From the NCBI GenBank assembly GCA_017481725.1, contig JAFUOX010000096.1, positions 1 to 40,320 on the forward strand: 40,320 nt of DNA, in the 5' to 3' direction. This DNA is from Kiritimatiellia bacterium. Its GTDB lineage: Bacteria > Verrucomicrobiota > Kiritimatiellia > RFP12 > UBA3636. The position numbers and the translations under genes were made by a program. The notes under the pieces were generated by a model. It ran no database searches and was not told the origin of the DNA. It saw only the letters and a program-made list of their open reading frames with translations. Of this stretch, positions 1 to 8,799 are shown piece by piece; position 1 is the first letter of the stretch, and each line of letters begins with the position of its first letter.

Positions 1-21
1 GTTCTAAGTGGCGAAGAATAA
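1..21 (+). CDS. 3' end of a secreted-family paralog (partial)
   Basis: The first seven codons read VLSGEE followed by TAA. They match the last codons of the complete gene ending at 941, which also ends VLSGEE, so the window opens inside the last bases of another copy of that secreted-protein family. Nothing more of the gene is visible. It shows that the paralog array continues upstream of the window. Confidence 0.6.
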   Translation, partial: VLSGEE

Positions 22-22
22 T

Positions 23-166
23 GGTAATATTTCTTGCGTGCAATTTCTTTCGATGGTATATGTACCAACCAATTTAAATAGACCTTGCATCTATCAAGGA
101 CCTAATTTGAATAAGTATTTAGAGAAGCGTCCTATTTTACCAACAGGAACACAAGAATTAAGATAA
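23..166 (+). pseudogene. C-terminal remnant 1 of a repeated tail domain
   Basis: This open stretch has no start codon and begins right behind the preceding stop. It ends with NRPCIYQG, then LNKYLEKRP, then TAA at 164-166. The same signature (RPC-[IL]-YQG, then KY-[LI]-E-x-RPI) closes two longer remnants at 1737-2120 and 2857-3159. Only about the last 45 residues survive here. It looks like the tail of a larger protein whose upstream part was lost or replaced, and it stands directly before the gene at 177. Similarity to displaced polymorphic-toxin tips is inferred from the arrangement, not from a recognised domain. Confidence 0.5.
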
Positions 167-176
167 AAGGGGTTAT

Positions 177-941
177 ATGAAATATTGGTTAACAATAATG
201 ATCGTTTTGCAAATTTTTGGACTGCATGCAGAGACATTTAAGATGGGTTTTCGTCCACGGGAAGTTTGCGAATTAAAATTTGAAAAAGACATATTTAGTG
301 TCGAAGAAAGAGATTTAATAACAAAGGATATCCACCGAATGTTTTTTTTATTTAGGAAACGAAAAGATATAATAAAAAAAGATCTTTTTACAGGAGAATA
401 TTCTTTTGCAAAAGTACCACCAGAAGCATTCCCAAAGAATTTTACAAAATATTTTGATTTTGAAGAAGGAAAAACGAATTTTGTTTTTATATTAAATTCA
501 AAGGGTTGTGATGCGTATAAAAAAGCTTTTGATTTTCGCTATAAGCACAAGGAAGAGATAAAAAAGCTAGAAGAATTTAATAGGGCGTTGCACAATAATG
601 AATTAGTAAAACTACCAAGAAAAGAAAAAGAGAAGCTATTGTTTGGAGAAACAAATGGAATTAATGATTTTCTTCTTGATAATAGTTTGCATCATGAATA
701 TTTTGATTATTATATTCAGCCACCATTGTGTATGCTTGATACTAGATATGTTACTTTCCCTGATGGAAATACATATTTAACTTGGTTTCATGGATCAGTA
801 AGTAATGAATGGGGTGAGTTTGAAATGGGACTTAATGCACACATTTATAAAGATGGAAGATGGACATTGCTGTATGGGAGACAAATTAGAGAGTTTTTAT
901 TAAATGAATATAAACAGTGGGTTCTAAGTGGCGAGGAATAG
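177..941 (+). CDS. Small secreted protein, array paralog 1 (254 aa)
   Basis: I do not recognise the family. Residues 1-18 form a Sec-type signal peptide (short charged start, hydrophobic stretch, LHA before ETF). The mature part is rich in Lys, Glu and Phe. Near the C-terminus the motif IYKDGRW corresponds to IYxxxKW in the other four array genes, so this is a distant member of the same family. The gene is AT-rich, follows a tail-domain remnant by about ten bases, and ends in TAG. One idea is a periplasmic immunity-like protein paired with the adjacent tail; the sequence does not prove this. Confidence 0.75.
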   Translation: MKYWLTIMIVLQIFGLHAETFKMGFRPREVCELKFEKDIFSVEERDLITKDIHRMFFLFRKRKDIIKKDLFTGEYSFAKVPPEAFPKNFTKYFDFEEGKTNFVFILNSKGCDAYKKAFDFRYKHKEEIKKLEEFNRALHNNELVKLPRKEKEKLLFGETNGINDFLLDNSLHHEYFDYYIQPPLCMLDTRYVTFPDGNTYLTWFHGSVSNEWGEFEMGLNAHIYKDGRWTLLYGRQIREFLLNEYKQWVLSGEE

Positions 942-1031
942 TCTCATTCTGATTTAATCCTCCACAATCAATATCATTATTTAAACCGTTTTAGTTCGAT
1001 AATTAAGATATAATCAAAATAAGGAGATAAA

Positions 1032-1727
1032 ATGAAAATCAAGCTAATTATACTAAATGTTATTTTGGGTGCTTTTGCTCTATGTGATACTGTGAAAATT
1101 GGAGCAGCATCTTATGAATTAACTTATTCTACGGATAACCTTACAAATTTAGAAAAAGCATCTGTAACAAATGATTTGAATAATATTTTTTCGCTCTTTG
1201 AAAATATAGAGGAATGTGTTACTCAATATGGTGAAACGTATTATTTAATGAGTGAAGATTATGAGACAGGACTACCAGAAGACTTTCATGAGTATGTTGC
1301 CGTAAAGAAAGTTGATAATACATTTTCTTTTGAAATTACATCCGAAGGTGCAGAAAAGTATAAGTCCGCTATTCAATTTGTTACTACAAATCAAACAAAA
1401 ATTAATGATTTAAATCTCTTGCTTTCAAATATTCAATCAAAGGCAATATTAAATTGGCCAGCAACAAATAAGCTCGCTCTAATTCATAATGCTCAAAAGA
1501 CAAATCTTAATGAAAGTAATGCAGATATTTTTGCAAATATGCTATGCAATGCATCTCCAAAAATGTCTAGCATCCTTGAAATTCAAATGTCTAATGTTTT
1601 AAGAGGGACAAATGTGCTAATGGCTGTGCCTAAAGCTAGAATTTCACACATGGGGAATCCTACAATAGCTTCCTATCCTATGATTTACATAGATGGTAAA
1701 TGGAAGATATTTTTATCGCCATTTTAA
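1032..1727 (+). CDS. Small secreted protein, array paralog 2 (231 aa)
   Basis: Family unknown. The N-terminus (MKIKLIILNVILGAFALCDT) is a signal peptide; a Cys at residue 18 after FAL could make it a lipoprotein, though the box is not ideal. The C-terminus carries PMIYIDGKWKI, the family signature. AAGGAG lies about seven bases before the ATG. In contrast to other array genes, no tail-domain remnant is visible in the 90 bases before it, while a long remnant begins about ten bases after its stop. The function is not inferable beyond an exported, probably periplasmic or surface protein. Confidence 0.75.
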   Translation: MKIKLIILNVILGAFALCDTVKIGAASYELTYSTDNLTNLEKASVTNDLNNIFSLFENIEECVTQYGETYYLMSEDYETGLPEDFHEYVAVKKVDNTFSFEITSEGAEKYKSAIQFVTTNQTKINDLNLLLSNIQSKAILNWPATNKLALIHNAQKTNLNESNADIFANMLCNASPKMSSILEIQMSNVLRGTNVLMAVPKARISHMGNPTIASYPMIYIDGKWKIFLSPF

Positions 1728-1736
1728 TAATTCTAA

Positions 1737-2120
1737 ATTTGGTATGCTTCATTCTCTGATTTTTGGGGCGATGCAAGTGAAGTAGGTAATAGTTATTTAC
1801 ATCATAATGCTTCGTTTTCAGCTAGATCAGTAACCATAGCAGGTGGTCATGGGAACCAAGCTTGTTATGATAATAATGGGAAAATAATTACAAGTACAAT
1901 AGCAGGAGGAACTGCCGATTTTGGAGCCGGTAATTGGAAGTTTTTTTTAACACATATAGATGAAGATGTAAACCCTTTTATAGATGCTTTACAATTAGAT
2001 GGTAATCCAGGGGAAATAGATTGGGTTAACGAAATACAACGACCATGTATATACCAAGGAGATTACTTAAACAAATATTTAGAACGAAGGCCAATAATTC
2101 AACCAGAAAAGGAAGAATAA
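1737..2120 (+). pseudogene. C-terminal remnant 2 of the repeated tail domain (127 codons, no start)
   Basis: The frame is open from an upstream TAA at 1734 to TAA at 2118-2120 and has no plausible start codon or ribosome site. It is the longest copy of the tail. Visible motifs in order are SFSDFWGDASE, GGHGNQACYD, IAGGTADFG, PFIDALQLDGNP, RPCIYQG and KYLERRPIIQP. HGNQACY, AGGTAD and DGNP recur in the 2857-3159 copy. The activity is unknown. The form (start-less C-terminal piece followed at once by a secreted-protein gene) fits an orphan toxin tip with its partner gene, which is inference. The stop lies one base before the next ATG. Confidence 0.6.
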
Positions 2121-2121
2121 A

Positions 2122-2844
2122 ATGAAATTACATTTTATTATTATGTTACTTACTTGTATCTCATCTGCTTTTGCATTTGATATAAATGGGACAAATGTCA
2201 TATTTCGTTTTGAAAATCAAAGTTTAGATTCAGCAACAAAAAATATGATCGAAACGGATTTATTACGCCGTATCGCACCAACATTACAGAGAGCATCTAT
2301 TGGTTTATCAATTATAGAAGGGAATGAAAATTATGAGTTAGAGGGTGTTTTATTTTGTTCTCCAACTCCTTTAAGTCTAGCTCATACGCTAGATACGACG
2401 TTAACAAAAGAATCTTCAAATTTTCTTTTGCGAGTAGACGATGAAGTAGTTTCTCAATATATTTCTAAAATTCAACTATATAGTGTAAACACAAATGCAA
2501 TTAAACAGGCATGGGATTTCGCAGATTACCTTAATAATTCAGACATACAAAATATGTCAACCAATGAATTAAGAAATTTAAGGATGGTTAAGGGATATGA
2601 GCCAGATGATTTTTCACCCGAAGACCTTCTTGACTTTAGGAAAGATTTGCAAGGTTGGAACTTTTATCATCCGTCAATAGCAGAATTTCAAATGATAAAA
2701 TGCGGGCCCAATAATGGTACATATTTATGGGGTATTCTTCCTTGCAAAAAAGATGAAATAATAGATTGCTTCCCAATTATATACATAAATGGTAAATGGA
2801 TGATTAGCTTCTGGATGTATGAGGAGTCGTTGTTAGGAATGTAA
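2122..2844 (+). CDS. Small secreted protein, array paralog 3 (240 aa)
   Basis: Residues 1-18 form a signal peptide (MKLHFIIMLLTCISSAFA). The mature protein begins FDINGTNVIFRFENQSL, resembling the LNIGTTNIVFTYEDTSL start of the two following genes. The C-terminal signature is GPNNGTYLWG ... IYINGKWMISFW. The ribosome site AAGGAAG lies in the last codons of the preceding tail remnant, so tail and gene are physically coupled. The protein is an unknown exported family member. AT-rich base use matches its array neighbours and differs clearly from the ribosomal operon. Confidence 0.78.
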   Translation: MKLHFIIMLLTCISSAFAFDINGTNVIFRFENQSLDSATKNMIETDLLRRIAPTLQRASIGLSIIEGNENYELEGVLFCSPTPLSLAHTLDTTLTKESSNFLLRVDDEVVSQYISKIQLYSVNTNAIKQAWDFADYLNNSDIQNMSTNELRNLRMVKGYEPDDFSPEDLLDFRKDLQGWNFYHPSIAEFQMIKCGPNNGTYLWGILPCKKDEIIDCFPIIYINGKWMISFWMYEESLLGM

Positions 2845-2856
2845 ATAGTTAAATAA

Positions 2857-3159
2857 AATAATAGGTACATATTTAAGTATAAAACCTCTGGAGATCATGG
2901 TAATCAAGCTTGCTATAACTCTGCTGGTGAAATTATAAAAAAAGGTATTGCTGGCGGTACAGCTGATTATGCTTATGCCGTTTGGTGGAACGTTTTTGAA
3001 CATGAAGAGAAAGATGTAGATCCATTTATATGGGCAATTTTAATTGATGGTAATCCTTGTAGTGTTAATATAATGAATGAAATTTCCAGACCTTGTCTTT
3101 ATCAAGGTTCTTTTTTAGAAAAATATATAGAATGTAGGCCTATAATTCAACCGGAGTAA
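2857..3159 (+). pseudogene. C-terminal remnant 3 of the repeated tail domain (100 codons, no start)
   Basis: The frame opens after TAA at 2854 and ends TAA at 3157-3159. It contains SGDHGNQACYN, IAGGTADYA, DVDPFIWAILIDGNP, RPCLYQG and the end RPIIQPE. It aligns with the copy at 1737-2120 over its whole length but has no start codon. The final codons CCG GAG also provide the Shine-Dalgarno-like CCGGAG for the gene at 3165, showing how tightly tail and downstream gene are joined. Confidence 0.6.
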
Positions 3160-3164
3160 ATTGT

Positions 3165-3854
3165 ATGAAAATAATTACATTATTAACTTGTATATTTGTG
3201 TTTAGTATAAATGCCGTTGCATTAAATATAGGCACAACAAATATCGTATTTACATACGAAGACACAAGCTTAACCATAGAGCAACAAGCGATTGTATCAA
3301 ATTGCGTTGATACATTATTAGAACCAGCACTTCCTTTTAGTTTCTTTTCCCATTTTAGAGAAAAGACATATTTGAAATTTATAGTACACGATTATCCGTT
3401 TAAATTAAGGATGTATGGAGCGGTTAATTTTAGTGAGAATACTATGACGCTTCCTATAACAAAAGAATTCTCTACTGAAATATTAAGTAAAATACGATTG
3501 CAAAGCGAATATTCTAATGCTATTAGTCAACTACCAGAATTTTGTGCAAGGTTAAAAACACAAAATGTATCACAGTTGTCTGATACTGAAGTTGATGGTT
3601 TTTTCTTGTTAACTGAAAGCCAAAAGAAAATTACGACAAGTTCTATGAATAGAATCTATTTAAATAATTTAAACGATCAGGTATTTTATGAAGTGCCAAT
3701 TGTTTGCTTTCGAAAGGAAAATGTAGGACCCAATAACGGCTCTTATTTATGGGCGTACGTTCCTAATAGTTGCGGGAGAATTACATTTCACCATCTTGAG
3801 TTAATCTACTATAACAACCGATGGTATATCTCGGATTGGCATCATGATTTTTAA
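3165..3854 (+). CDS. Small secreted protein, array paralog 4 (229 aa)
   Basis: The signal peptide is MKIITLLTCIFVFSINAVA. The mature start LNIGTTNIVFTYEDTSLT is almost identical to the next gene, also at DNA level over 93 bases. The C-terminal signature is GPNNGSYLWAYVP ... LIYYNNRWYISDW. The start is fixed by CCGGAG eight bases upstream. The protein has no recognised catalytic motif. Strong N-terminal and weaker central similarity to the 3919 gene suggests recent duplication or gene conversion. Confidence 0.78.
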   Translation: MKIITLLTCIFVFSINAVALNIGTTNIVFTYEDTSLTIEQQAIVSNCVDTLLEPALPFSFFSHFREKTYLKFIVHDYPFKLRMYGAVNFSENTMTLPITKEFSTEILSKIRLQSEYSNAISQLPEFCARLKTQNVSQLSDTEVDGFFLLTESQKKITTSSMNRIYLNNLNDQVFYEVPIVCFRKENVGPNNGSYLWAYVPNSCGRITFHHLELIYYNNRWYISDWHHDF

Positions 3855-3918
3855 TCAGGCTAAAAATTGATTTTCAAAATAGAAATCGTAAAATTTATAT
3901 TAAACCGGAGTGATAATT

Positions 3919-4605
3919 ATGAAAAAGAAATTATTGATAGCCATTGCATTTATTAGTGCCTTGAATGCTTACGCATTAAACATAGGCACAACGAATATCG
4001 TATTTACATACGAAGACACAAGCTTAACCCTAGAGCAACAAGCGATTGTATCAAATTGCGTTGATAAATTACTGACTCCTATATTGCCATTTGCTACTCT
4101 TGATGACTATGGCGACAATAATATTGCATTATATTTATCAAATCGTCCTCGGACATATAATTCGCCAATTTTTGGACTGGCAGCTTGCGAAAATAATGTT
4201 CTTTCATTGCCTATAGCAAAAGAGTTCACAACAGAATTATTTGCAAAGCAATCTCTTCAAACAACCTACACAAATGCTTTTAACACAATAGAAGCATTTT
4301 GTACAAAACTAAAAACACAAAATATTTCTCAGTTAACAGATGCGGAGGTAGATGAACAAATCTTACTTTCTGAATCACAAATGGAAGATTCTTCAATAGA
4401 AATTAAAAAGGCATTTTTAACAACTTTTGTTGGAGCAACATTTCATGATATTCCTTTGGCTTGTTATACTGCTATACAAAACGGTCCAAACAACACAGAA
4501 CACCTATGGGTTCAAGTCCCATTGTCAATTAGTGGCTCGTTTATGTATTTGCCAATGATATATCATAATAATAAGTGGCGAATCTCATTTTGGGGAATGT
4601 TTTAA
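3919..4605 (+). CDS. Small secreted protein, array paralog 5 (228 aa)
   Basis: I start it at ATG 3919, because CCGGAG at 3905-3910 is eight bases away; an in-frame GTG at 3910 overlaps that ribosome site and is unlikely. The signal peptide is MKKKLLIAIAFISALNAYA. The mature N-terminus repeats that of paralog 4. The C-terminal signature reads GPNNTEHLWVQVP ... MIYHNNKWRISFWG. The bases just upstream read in frame KIYIKPE then TGA, the last scrap of yet another tail-domain copy. Function unknown. Confidence 0.78.
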   Translation: MKKKLLIAIAFISALNAYALNIGTTNIVFTYEDTSLTLEQQAIVSNCVDKLLTPILPFATLDDYGDNNIALYLSNRPRTYNSPIFGLAACENNVLSLPIAKEFTTELFAKQSLQTTYTNAFNTIEAFCTKLKTQNISQLTDAEVDEQILLSESQMEDSSIEIKKAFLTTFVGATFHDIPLACYTAIQNGPNNTEHLWVQVPLSISGSFMYLPMIYHNNKWRISFWGMF

Positions 4606-4997
4606 AAGATGTATGTAAGTCTATTTTAACTATGGTTCAGCATTAACTACTGGTACGACAAGCATGATAACGCAAGGTTTTTTTTATGTAATTTTGCATC
4701 AAAATTATCTATCTACTTATGTGGGAAAAAGTATAATTCTACATAGTATAGATTGAATTTACAGACAATATTTTACACTATTCGGTTGATAGATTGGGCT
4801 GCAAATTGTGAAGAATAATATGTTATAGTTAAAATTATACTATCAATATTCATGGTATAGTTTGATTTTTTTATCCTATCGTTTTTAAAAAAAGAGTAAT
4901 ATTTAGAGTAATTAAGTGTATTTCTATTGGCGTGCAAATACGGCAGTGCTCGATAACTTTGTAGTTTGTTTTTTTAATATTTTTAAAGAAGAAGATT
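4606..4997. other. AT-rich gap, no gene seen
   Basis: About 390 bases between the secreted-protein array and the membrane-protein gene. I see no tail-domain remnant, no convincing open frame and no strong terminator. The stretch is full of A/T runs and could hold the promoter of the gene at 4998. Confidence 0.5.
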
Positions 4998-5630
4998 ATG
5001 AAAAATAAAGTAAAATTCCCAATAGCGGCTATCTTTTTTATCCCATTCAGGTTTTTCTGTTTTGTAATGTTTTATGAAATACTAACTGGTTTTGTCCGTT
5101 CGTACGATGAAGTTTGGTATGTATATCTTTGTGCAATTACGTATTTGTTTTTATTTGTTACATTGTGTGCAAGAAAAAGAAATATTTTATTAGTGTTAGC
5201 GAATCTTGGTGTATTACTTTGTTCTTTGGTTGAGTTTATTGGTTGTTGCATTTCGTACAGATTATCGGATGAAAATTATTGGTTTGAATTTATAGTATTT
5301 TTATTGAATTTGTTGGCATCCATACTTATTTTTGTATATGCAATATTTTTACGTGAGCGAGAAAAAGTTAGCGAGAAAATCGAAAAAGCTTCTGTTTGGT
5401 GTCGACGGTGTTTTTTTCTTCCAGGTTTGATCTTATTAATATCTCAATCTTTGATGTATTATGTGTGGTTTATTCTCCCAAAAGAATCTTATTTAAAAGG
5501 TACAATAAAAAATAATTTAATTGATCTTACTCTGTACATGAATGGTTTTTCTATAAATATATTTATTTTTCTTGCTGTAGCTTATTGGATGGCGTTCCCA
5601 TATAAGAAGTCTAAAATTGAGGAACTCTAA
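4998..5630 (+). CDS. Six-helix membrane protein of unknown function (210 aa)
   Basis: The sequence is dominated by hydrophobic helices, roughly residues 7-30, 38-57, 63-87, 94-116, 135-157 and 176-202, separated by short charged loops (for example EREKVSEKIEKAS before helix 5). A weak ribosome site, AAGAAGAAG, lies a few bases before the ATG. I recognise no family motif. It is AT-rich like the array before it and lies alone, followed by repeat-filled DNA. Cytoplasmic-membrane location is the only safe statement. Confidence 0.7.
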   Translation: MKNKVKFPIAAIFFIPFRFFCFVMFYEILTGFVRSYDEVWYVYLCAITYLFLFVTLCARKRNILLVLANLGVLLCSLVEFIGCCISYRLSDENYWFEFIVFLLNLLASILIFVYAIFLREREKVSEKIEKASVWCRRCFFLPGLILLISQSLMYYVWFILPKESYLKGTIKNNLIDLTLYMNGFSINIFIFLAVAYWMAFPYKKSKIEEL

Positions 5631-5806
5631 TAACTCTTCTTTCGGATATAGAAGTTCACACAATGTAGTGTGTCAGCACATATTTTAGTTGACCCTATTA
5701 ATAGACCTATCGCAAAGTGCAAATGGAAGTGATGGTAAATTGCTTCTTCATACTTCCTATGCATGGAGTAGTTATAAGCAGCAACGCACCTATCAGCCCT
5801 TTGAGT

Positions 5807-5895
5807 TCTCTGCGGGAAATAAAATCCAACACAACAACATCCGTGAGTAATGGTCGCTGTCGCTCTTGCCTTCGGCGAAACGCGGAGAAAATGGA
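5807..5895 (+). repeat. 89-bp dispersed repeat, copy A
   Basis: It runs from TCTCTGCGGGAAAT to CGGAGAAAATGGA. It matches copy B at 5996-6084 with about four substitutions and no gap. It includes the palindrome-like core GCCTTCGGCGAAACGCGGAG. Confidence 0.85.
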
Positions 5896-5995
5896 GAAAA
5901 AGAGGCACGGAGGTTTTTGGAGGGGATTGGGGACCACGAAATGATACGAAATTACACGAAAAAATTTTTGTGGTTTAAGTCTCTGTGCCTCTGCG

Positions 5996-6084
5996 TCTCT
6001 GCGGGAAATAAAATCCAACAGAACAACATCTGTGAGTAATGGTCGCTGTCGCTGTGGCCTTCGGCGAAACGCGGAGAAAATGGA
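5996..6084 (+). repeat. 89-bp dispersed repeat, copy B
   Basis: Same length and orientation as copy A. It is preceded by CTCTGTGCCTCTGCG, so the full repeat unit may be longer than the part shared with copy A. Confidence 0.85.
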
Positions 6085-6210
6085 GGTAAGGAGACACGGA
6101 GGGGATTTTGTGGTGTTATAATGGTTGCTAGTACAACTCTCCTTTGTCCTCCGGAAAATCACACAATGTGTGTCCGTGTTAAGCGTAAGCAATAAGTGCA
6201 ACGACTAAAA

Positions 6211-6250
6211 CGCTGTCGCTGTGGCCTTCGGCGAAACGCGGAGAAAATGG
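6211..6250 (+). repeat. Partial copy C of the dispersed repeat
   Basis: Forty bases corresponding to the 3' part of copies A and B (CGCTGTCGCTGTGGCCTTCG onward). It is closest to copy B. Confidence 0.8.
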
Positions 6251-6481
6251 CTAGTTTGATTGGCCAAAAATACGAAAATTTATTTTCCTTTTTTGATCAC
6301 AGGGCAAAGTAAATGCGGCTAGCCAGTTTAATAGACTAAATACAACGCACAGCTTAGAAAGGCGTTGCATTTAGTTTGTCTTTTCACCGAATAATGTTTT
6401 TCTTGTTATTTGTGTTTTGTATGTGGTAATATTTTGAAGGTGTTAATAACTTATTGTGTAAAAAAAATACTTGGATGGTGA

Positions 6482-8164
6482 ATGATGAAAAAATTATGTT
6501 TTTCAATTTTTCTTTCTTTTTCTGCAGCATTGCTTTTTGGTGAAACCTTAATTGTTTCATCTGTGGCGGATGATAATAGTGCTGGTACTCTTAGATATGC
6601 TTTGGCTAATGCAAAGGATGGCGATGTTGTTGTTTTTGATGATTCCTTAAAAGGGGAAACAATAAAAATTGTTAAGAGAAGTCATGCTGATACCGCAATT
6701 CGCATAAATGCGTCCGTCTCTATTATTGGACCAGAGGACAAGTCAATTACACTTGATGGTGGTTATAGTAATGACAAAGATACGGGTTCAAGAATTTTTG
6801 CCTTAACAAATTCTGTAGCTACTCTAACATGTAAAAATCTTGTTTTTGAGAAAGCAAATGGTCGCGATTGGGGTTCAGAAATTGCTTATGGAGGAGCAAT
6901 TTATGCAGATGGTAATGTTGTTCTAGAGAATTGCTCTTTTTTTGAAAATAGAGTAGGTATAGAAAAAATTAAAGGAGGAAAATCAGTACGTGGTGGTGCT
7001 GCGGCTCATGTGTTAGGCAATTTAACGGTAAACAATTGTGAGTTTATCGAGAATAAAGCACCTGCAGGAAATCTACATGGAGGCGTATTTGTTGTTTTTG
7101 GCGATAAATGTTCTATAAAGAATAGTAAATTTAATGGAAATACGTCAGGCTCATATAATGCTGGTATTTGTGTGCCAACTTCTCTTCGCGAGCTAGAAAT
7201 TACAAATTGTTCTTTTATAGATAATCGCGCAGGTGGAAGTCAATGTGTTGGTGGCGTGATATATGTGCTAAATGATGCAAATGTAAATATATTTGTAAAG
7301 GATACAATTTTTAGAGGAAATGGTTTTACTGGCTCTGGGGCTAATGGTGGCGTTCTTTATGCACGCGGTGGCGGGACAAACAAAATAAAATTCATAAATT
7401 GTGAATTTTCTGGCAATCGTGGTTCTGGAACCTCTGGTGGTGTGATGCGTGTAGAAAGTGGCAGTGAGGTTGTTTTAGTAAATTGTACAGTAGCAGATAA
7501 TAGTGCTGCAAGTCATGGTGCGGGATTAGATTTACGCGGAGTATCATATCTTGTTAATTGCACAATTACAGGTAATATTCTAACCCATACTTCTGATAGA
7601 TCTACCTCAGGCGGTATTTATCATGGTAGTGCAGCATTGTCTGTATTAAACACAGTTGTTGTTCATAACTATTATATGCTTAACTCAAATTATGAGGCTG
7701 GGTCTGGTAATGTCTATAATAAAATCAGTTCAACCACTTTAAAAAATGGGGCATCATTGGCCGATGGTTCTGTTGAGGATGATGAAGAGGATTTGTTTGT
7801 TTCATATCGTAAGGTATCTTCGGTAACTGAGTATTGGAGTGATTCTTCTCCTGTTAGAACCTTTACAGAGCCAGTTCATGTGCCTACATTAAATGCAGAC
7901 GAGAAGCGCTCTCGTGTTGTAGAAATTGCAAAGAATGGTCCTCTGGATGGTAAGGGCTTGTTAGTAAAAATGACCGATGATGCATCTTACATTGCTTATT
8001 CTGCAGATAAGGGTGCCACATGGACAACCTTTTATGGAGAAGAGGATAGCTCAGCAAAGCTGTTGTTGAGCGATCAGCGTGGTGTTGTCTTCTCAGAGAA
8101 GCGCATTCCAATTGGTGCAGCTGCTATTGAGTTTCCAATGGCAACACAGATACTTGTGTATTAA
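6482..8164 (+). CDS. Exported right-handed beta-helix protein (560 aa)
   Basis: Residues 1-21 are a signal peptide ending LFGET. GTLRYALANAKDGDVVVF at about 35-53 is the usual opening of Pmp-like/CSLREA-type surface proteins. From about 90 to 400 the sequence is a ladder of short strands of the type 'x-NC-x-F-x-x-N' with GGAIY, GGVFV, GGVIY and GGVLYARGGG turns, typical of parallel beta-helix folds such as pectate-lyase-like or polymorphic outer-membrane proteins. The last 150 residues are a separate acidic domain. No beta-barrel or sorting tail is obvious. The likely role is a surface or secreted protein; no catalytic residues can be assigned. Two adjacent ATGs at 6482 and 6485 are possible starts. 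Confidence 0.8.
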   Translation: MMKKLCFSIFLSFSAALLFGETLIVSSVADDNSAGTLRYALANAKDGDVVVFDDSLKGETIKIVKRSHADTAIRINASVSIIGPEDKSITLDGGYSNDKDTGSRIFALTNSVATLTCKNLVFEKANGRDWGSEIAYGGAIYADGNVVLENCSFFENRVGIEKIKGGKSVRGGAAAHVLGNLTVNNCEFIENKAPAGNLHGGVFVVFGDKCSIKNSKFNGNTSGSYNAGICVPTSLRELEITNCSFIDNRAGGSQCVGGVIYVLNDANVNIFVKDTIFRGNGFTGSGANGGVLYARGGGTNKIKFINCEFSGNRGSGTSGGVMRVESGSEVVLVNCTVADNSAASHGAGLDLRGVSYLVNCTITGNILTHTSDRSTSGGIYHGSAALSVLNTVVVHNYYMLNSNYEAGSGNVYNKISSTTLKNGASLADGSVEDDEEDLFVSYRKVSSVTEYWSDSSPVRTFTEPVHVPTLNADEKRSRVVEIAKNGPLDGKGLLVKMTDDASYIAYSADKGATWTTFYGEEDSSAKLLLSDQRGVVFSEKRIPIGAAAIEFPMATQILVY

Positions 8165-8326
8165 ACTTTTTTGATGAGTAGTATTTTATTATGGGAATAT
8201 GTATTTTGCAATTAAAGGAGTAAACGATTATTTGTTTGCCCTCGCGCGTGAACATATTATATATTGGTGCAATTCATCAAACACATAAAAAAAATTAAAA
8301 AAAATTTATTTTTTCCTTTTTTTCTC

Positions 8327-8356
8327 TTGCAATGTGCATCAGAAATGTGATAAATT
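8327..8356 (+). promoter_or_regulatory. Candidate sigma-70 promoter of the ribosomal operon
   Basis: TTGCAA at 8327-8332 and TAAATT at 8351-8356 are separated by 18 bases, with long A and T tracts directly upstream that could act as an UP element. It lies 56 bases before the rpsL ATG. The match is partial, and position is the best argument. Confidence 0.45.
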
Positions 8357-8411
8357 AGTGCTTCCTTTGCATAGAAGAAGTGTAGCAAAGAAGAACGAAT
8401 TAAGAAAAATT

Positions 8412-8783
8412 ATGCCTACAATTAATCAATTAATCAGAAAAGGCCGTCAGACTCTTCCTAAGAAGAGCAAGTCAACGGCTCTAAAAAATTGCCCACAACG
8501 TCGTGGCGTTTGTCTAGTTGTAAAGACACAGACTCCTAAGAAGCCAAACTCAGCTTTGCGTAAGGTTTGCCGTGTCCGCTTAACAACTGGCTATGAGGTT
8601 ACCGCTTATATTGGCGGTGAGGGTCACAATCTACAGGAGCATAGCGTTGTTCTAGTCCGTGGTGGACGTGTAGCTGACCTTCCAGGTGTTCGTTATCATG
8701 TTGTACGCGGTTCTTTGGACTGCCTAGGTGTTAATGGACGTAAGCGCGGCCGTTCTAAGTACGGTGTAAAACGCGGTAAGTAA
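8412..8783 (+). CDS. rpsL: Ribosomal protein S12
   Basis: The 123-residue protein [13 protein letters not shown]...YGVKRGK is the normal S12 length and begins and ends canonically. It forms part of the decoding centre of the 30S subunit. The conserved loops [12 protein letters not shown] and [16 protein letters not shown] are intact, including the lysines where streptomycin-resistance changes occur. I reject the longer reading from 8334 because its 26 extra residues are not S12-like and lie over the candidate promoter. It heads the operon, 16 bases before rpsG. Confidence 0.97.
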   Translation: MPTINQLIRKGRQTLPKKSKSTALKNCPQRRGVCLVVKTQTPKKPNSALRKVCRVRLTTGYEVTAYIGGEGHNLQEHSVVLVRGGRVADLPGVRYHVVRGSLDCLGVNGRKRGRSKYGVKRGK

Positions 8784-8799
8784 TCGGAGTTAATATAAT

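Larger units (their letters stand above)
5631..6481. other. 850-base gap with dispersed repeats
   Basis: No gene is convincing here. The stretch holds two 89-base repeat copies and one 40-base partial copy. The intervening DNA contains phrases such as CTCTGTGCCTCTGCGTCTCT and GACACGGAGG that look like debris of the same repeat family. All short open frames on either strand run through the repeats and are probably spurious. The last 150 bases are AT-rich and may hold the promoter for the beta-helix gene. Confidence 0.6.

Noticed and set aside
5627-6201. Overlapping open frames on both strands in the repeat gap
   Set aside because: They lie across the 89-base repeat copies, have no ribosome sites, and translate to repeat-derived low-quality sequence.
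8334-8411. N-terminal extension of S12 to an upstream ATG
   Set aside because: The extra 26 residues are not found in S12 and overlap the likely promoter; [13 protein letters not shown] at 8412 is the canonical start.
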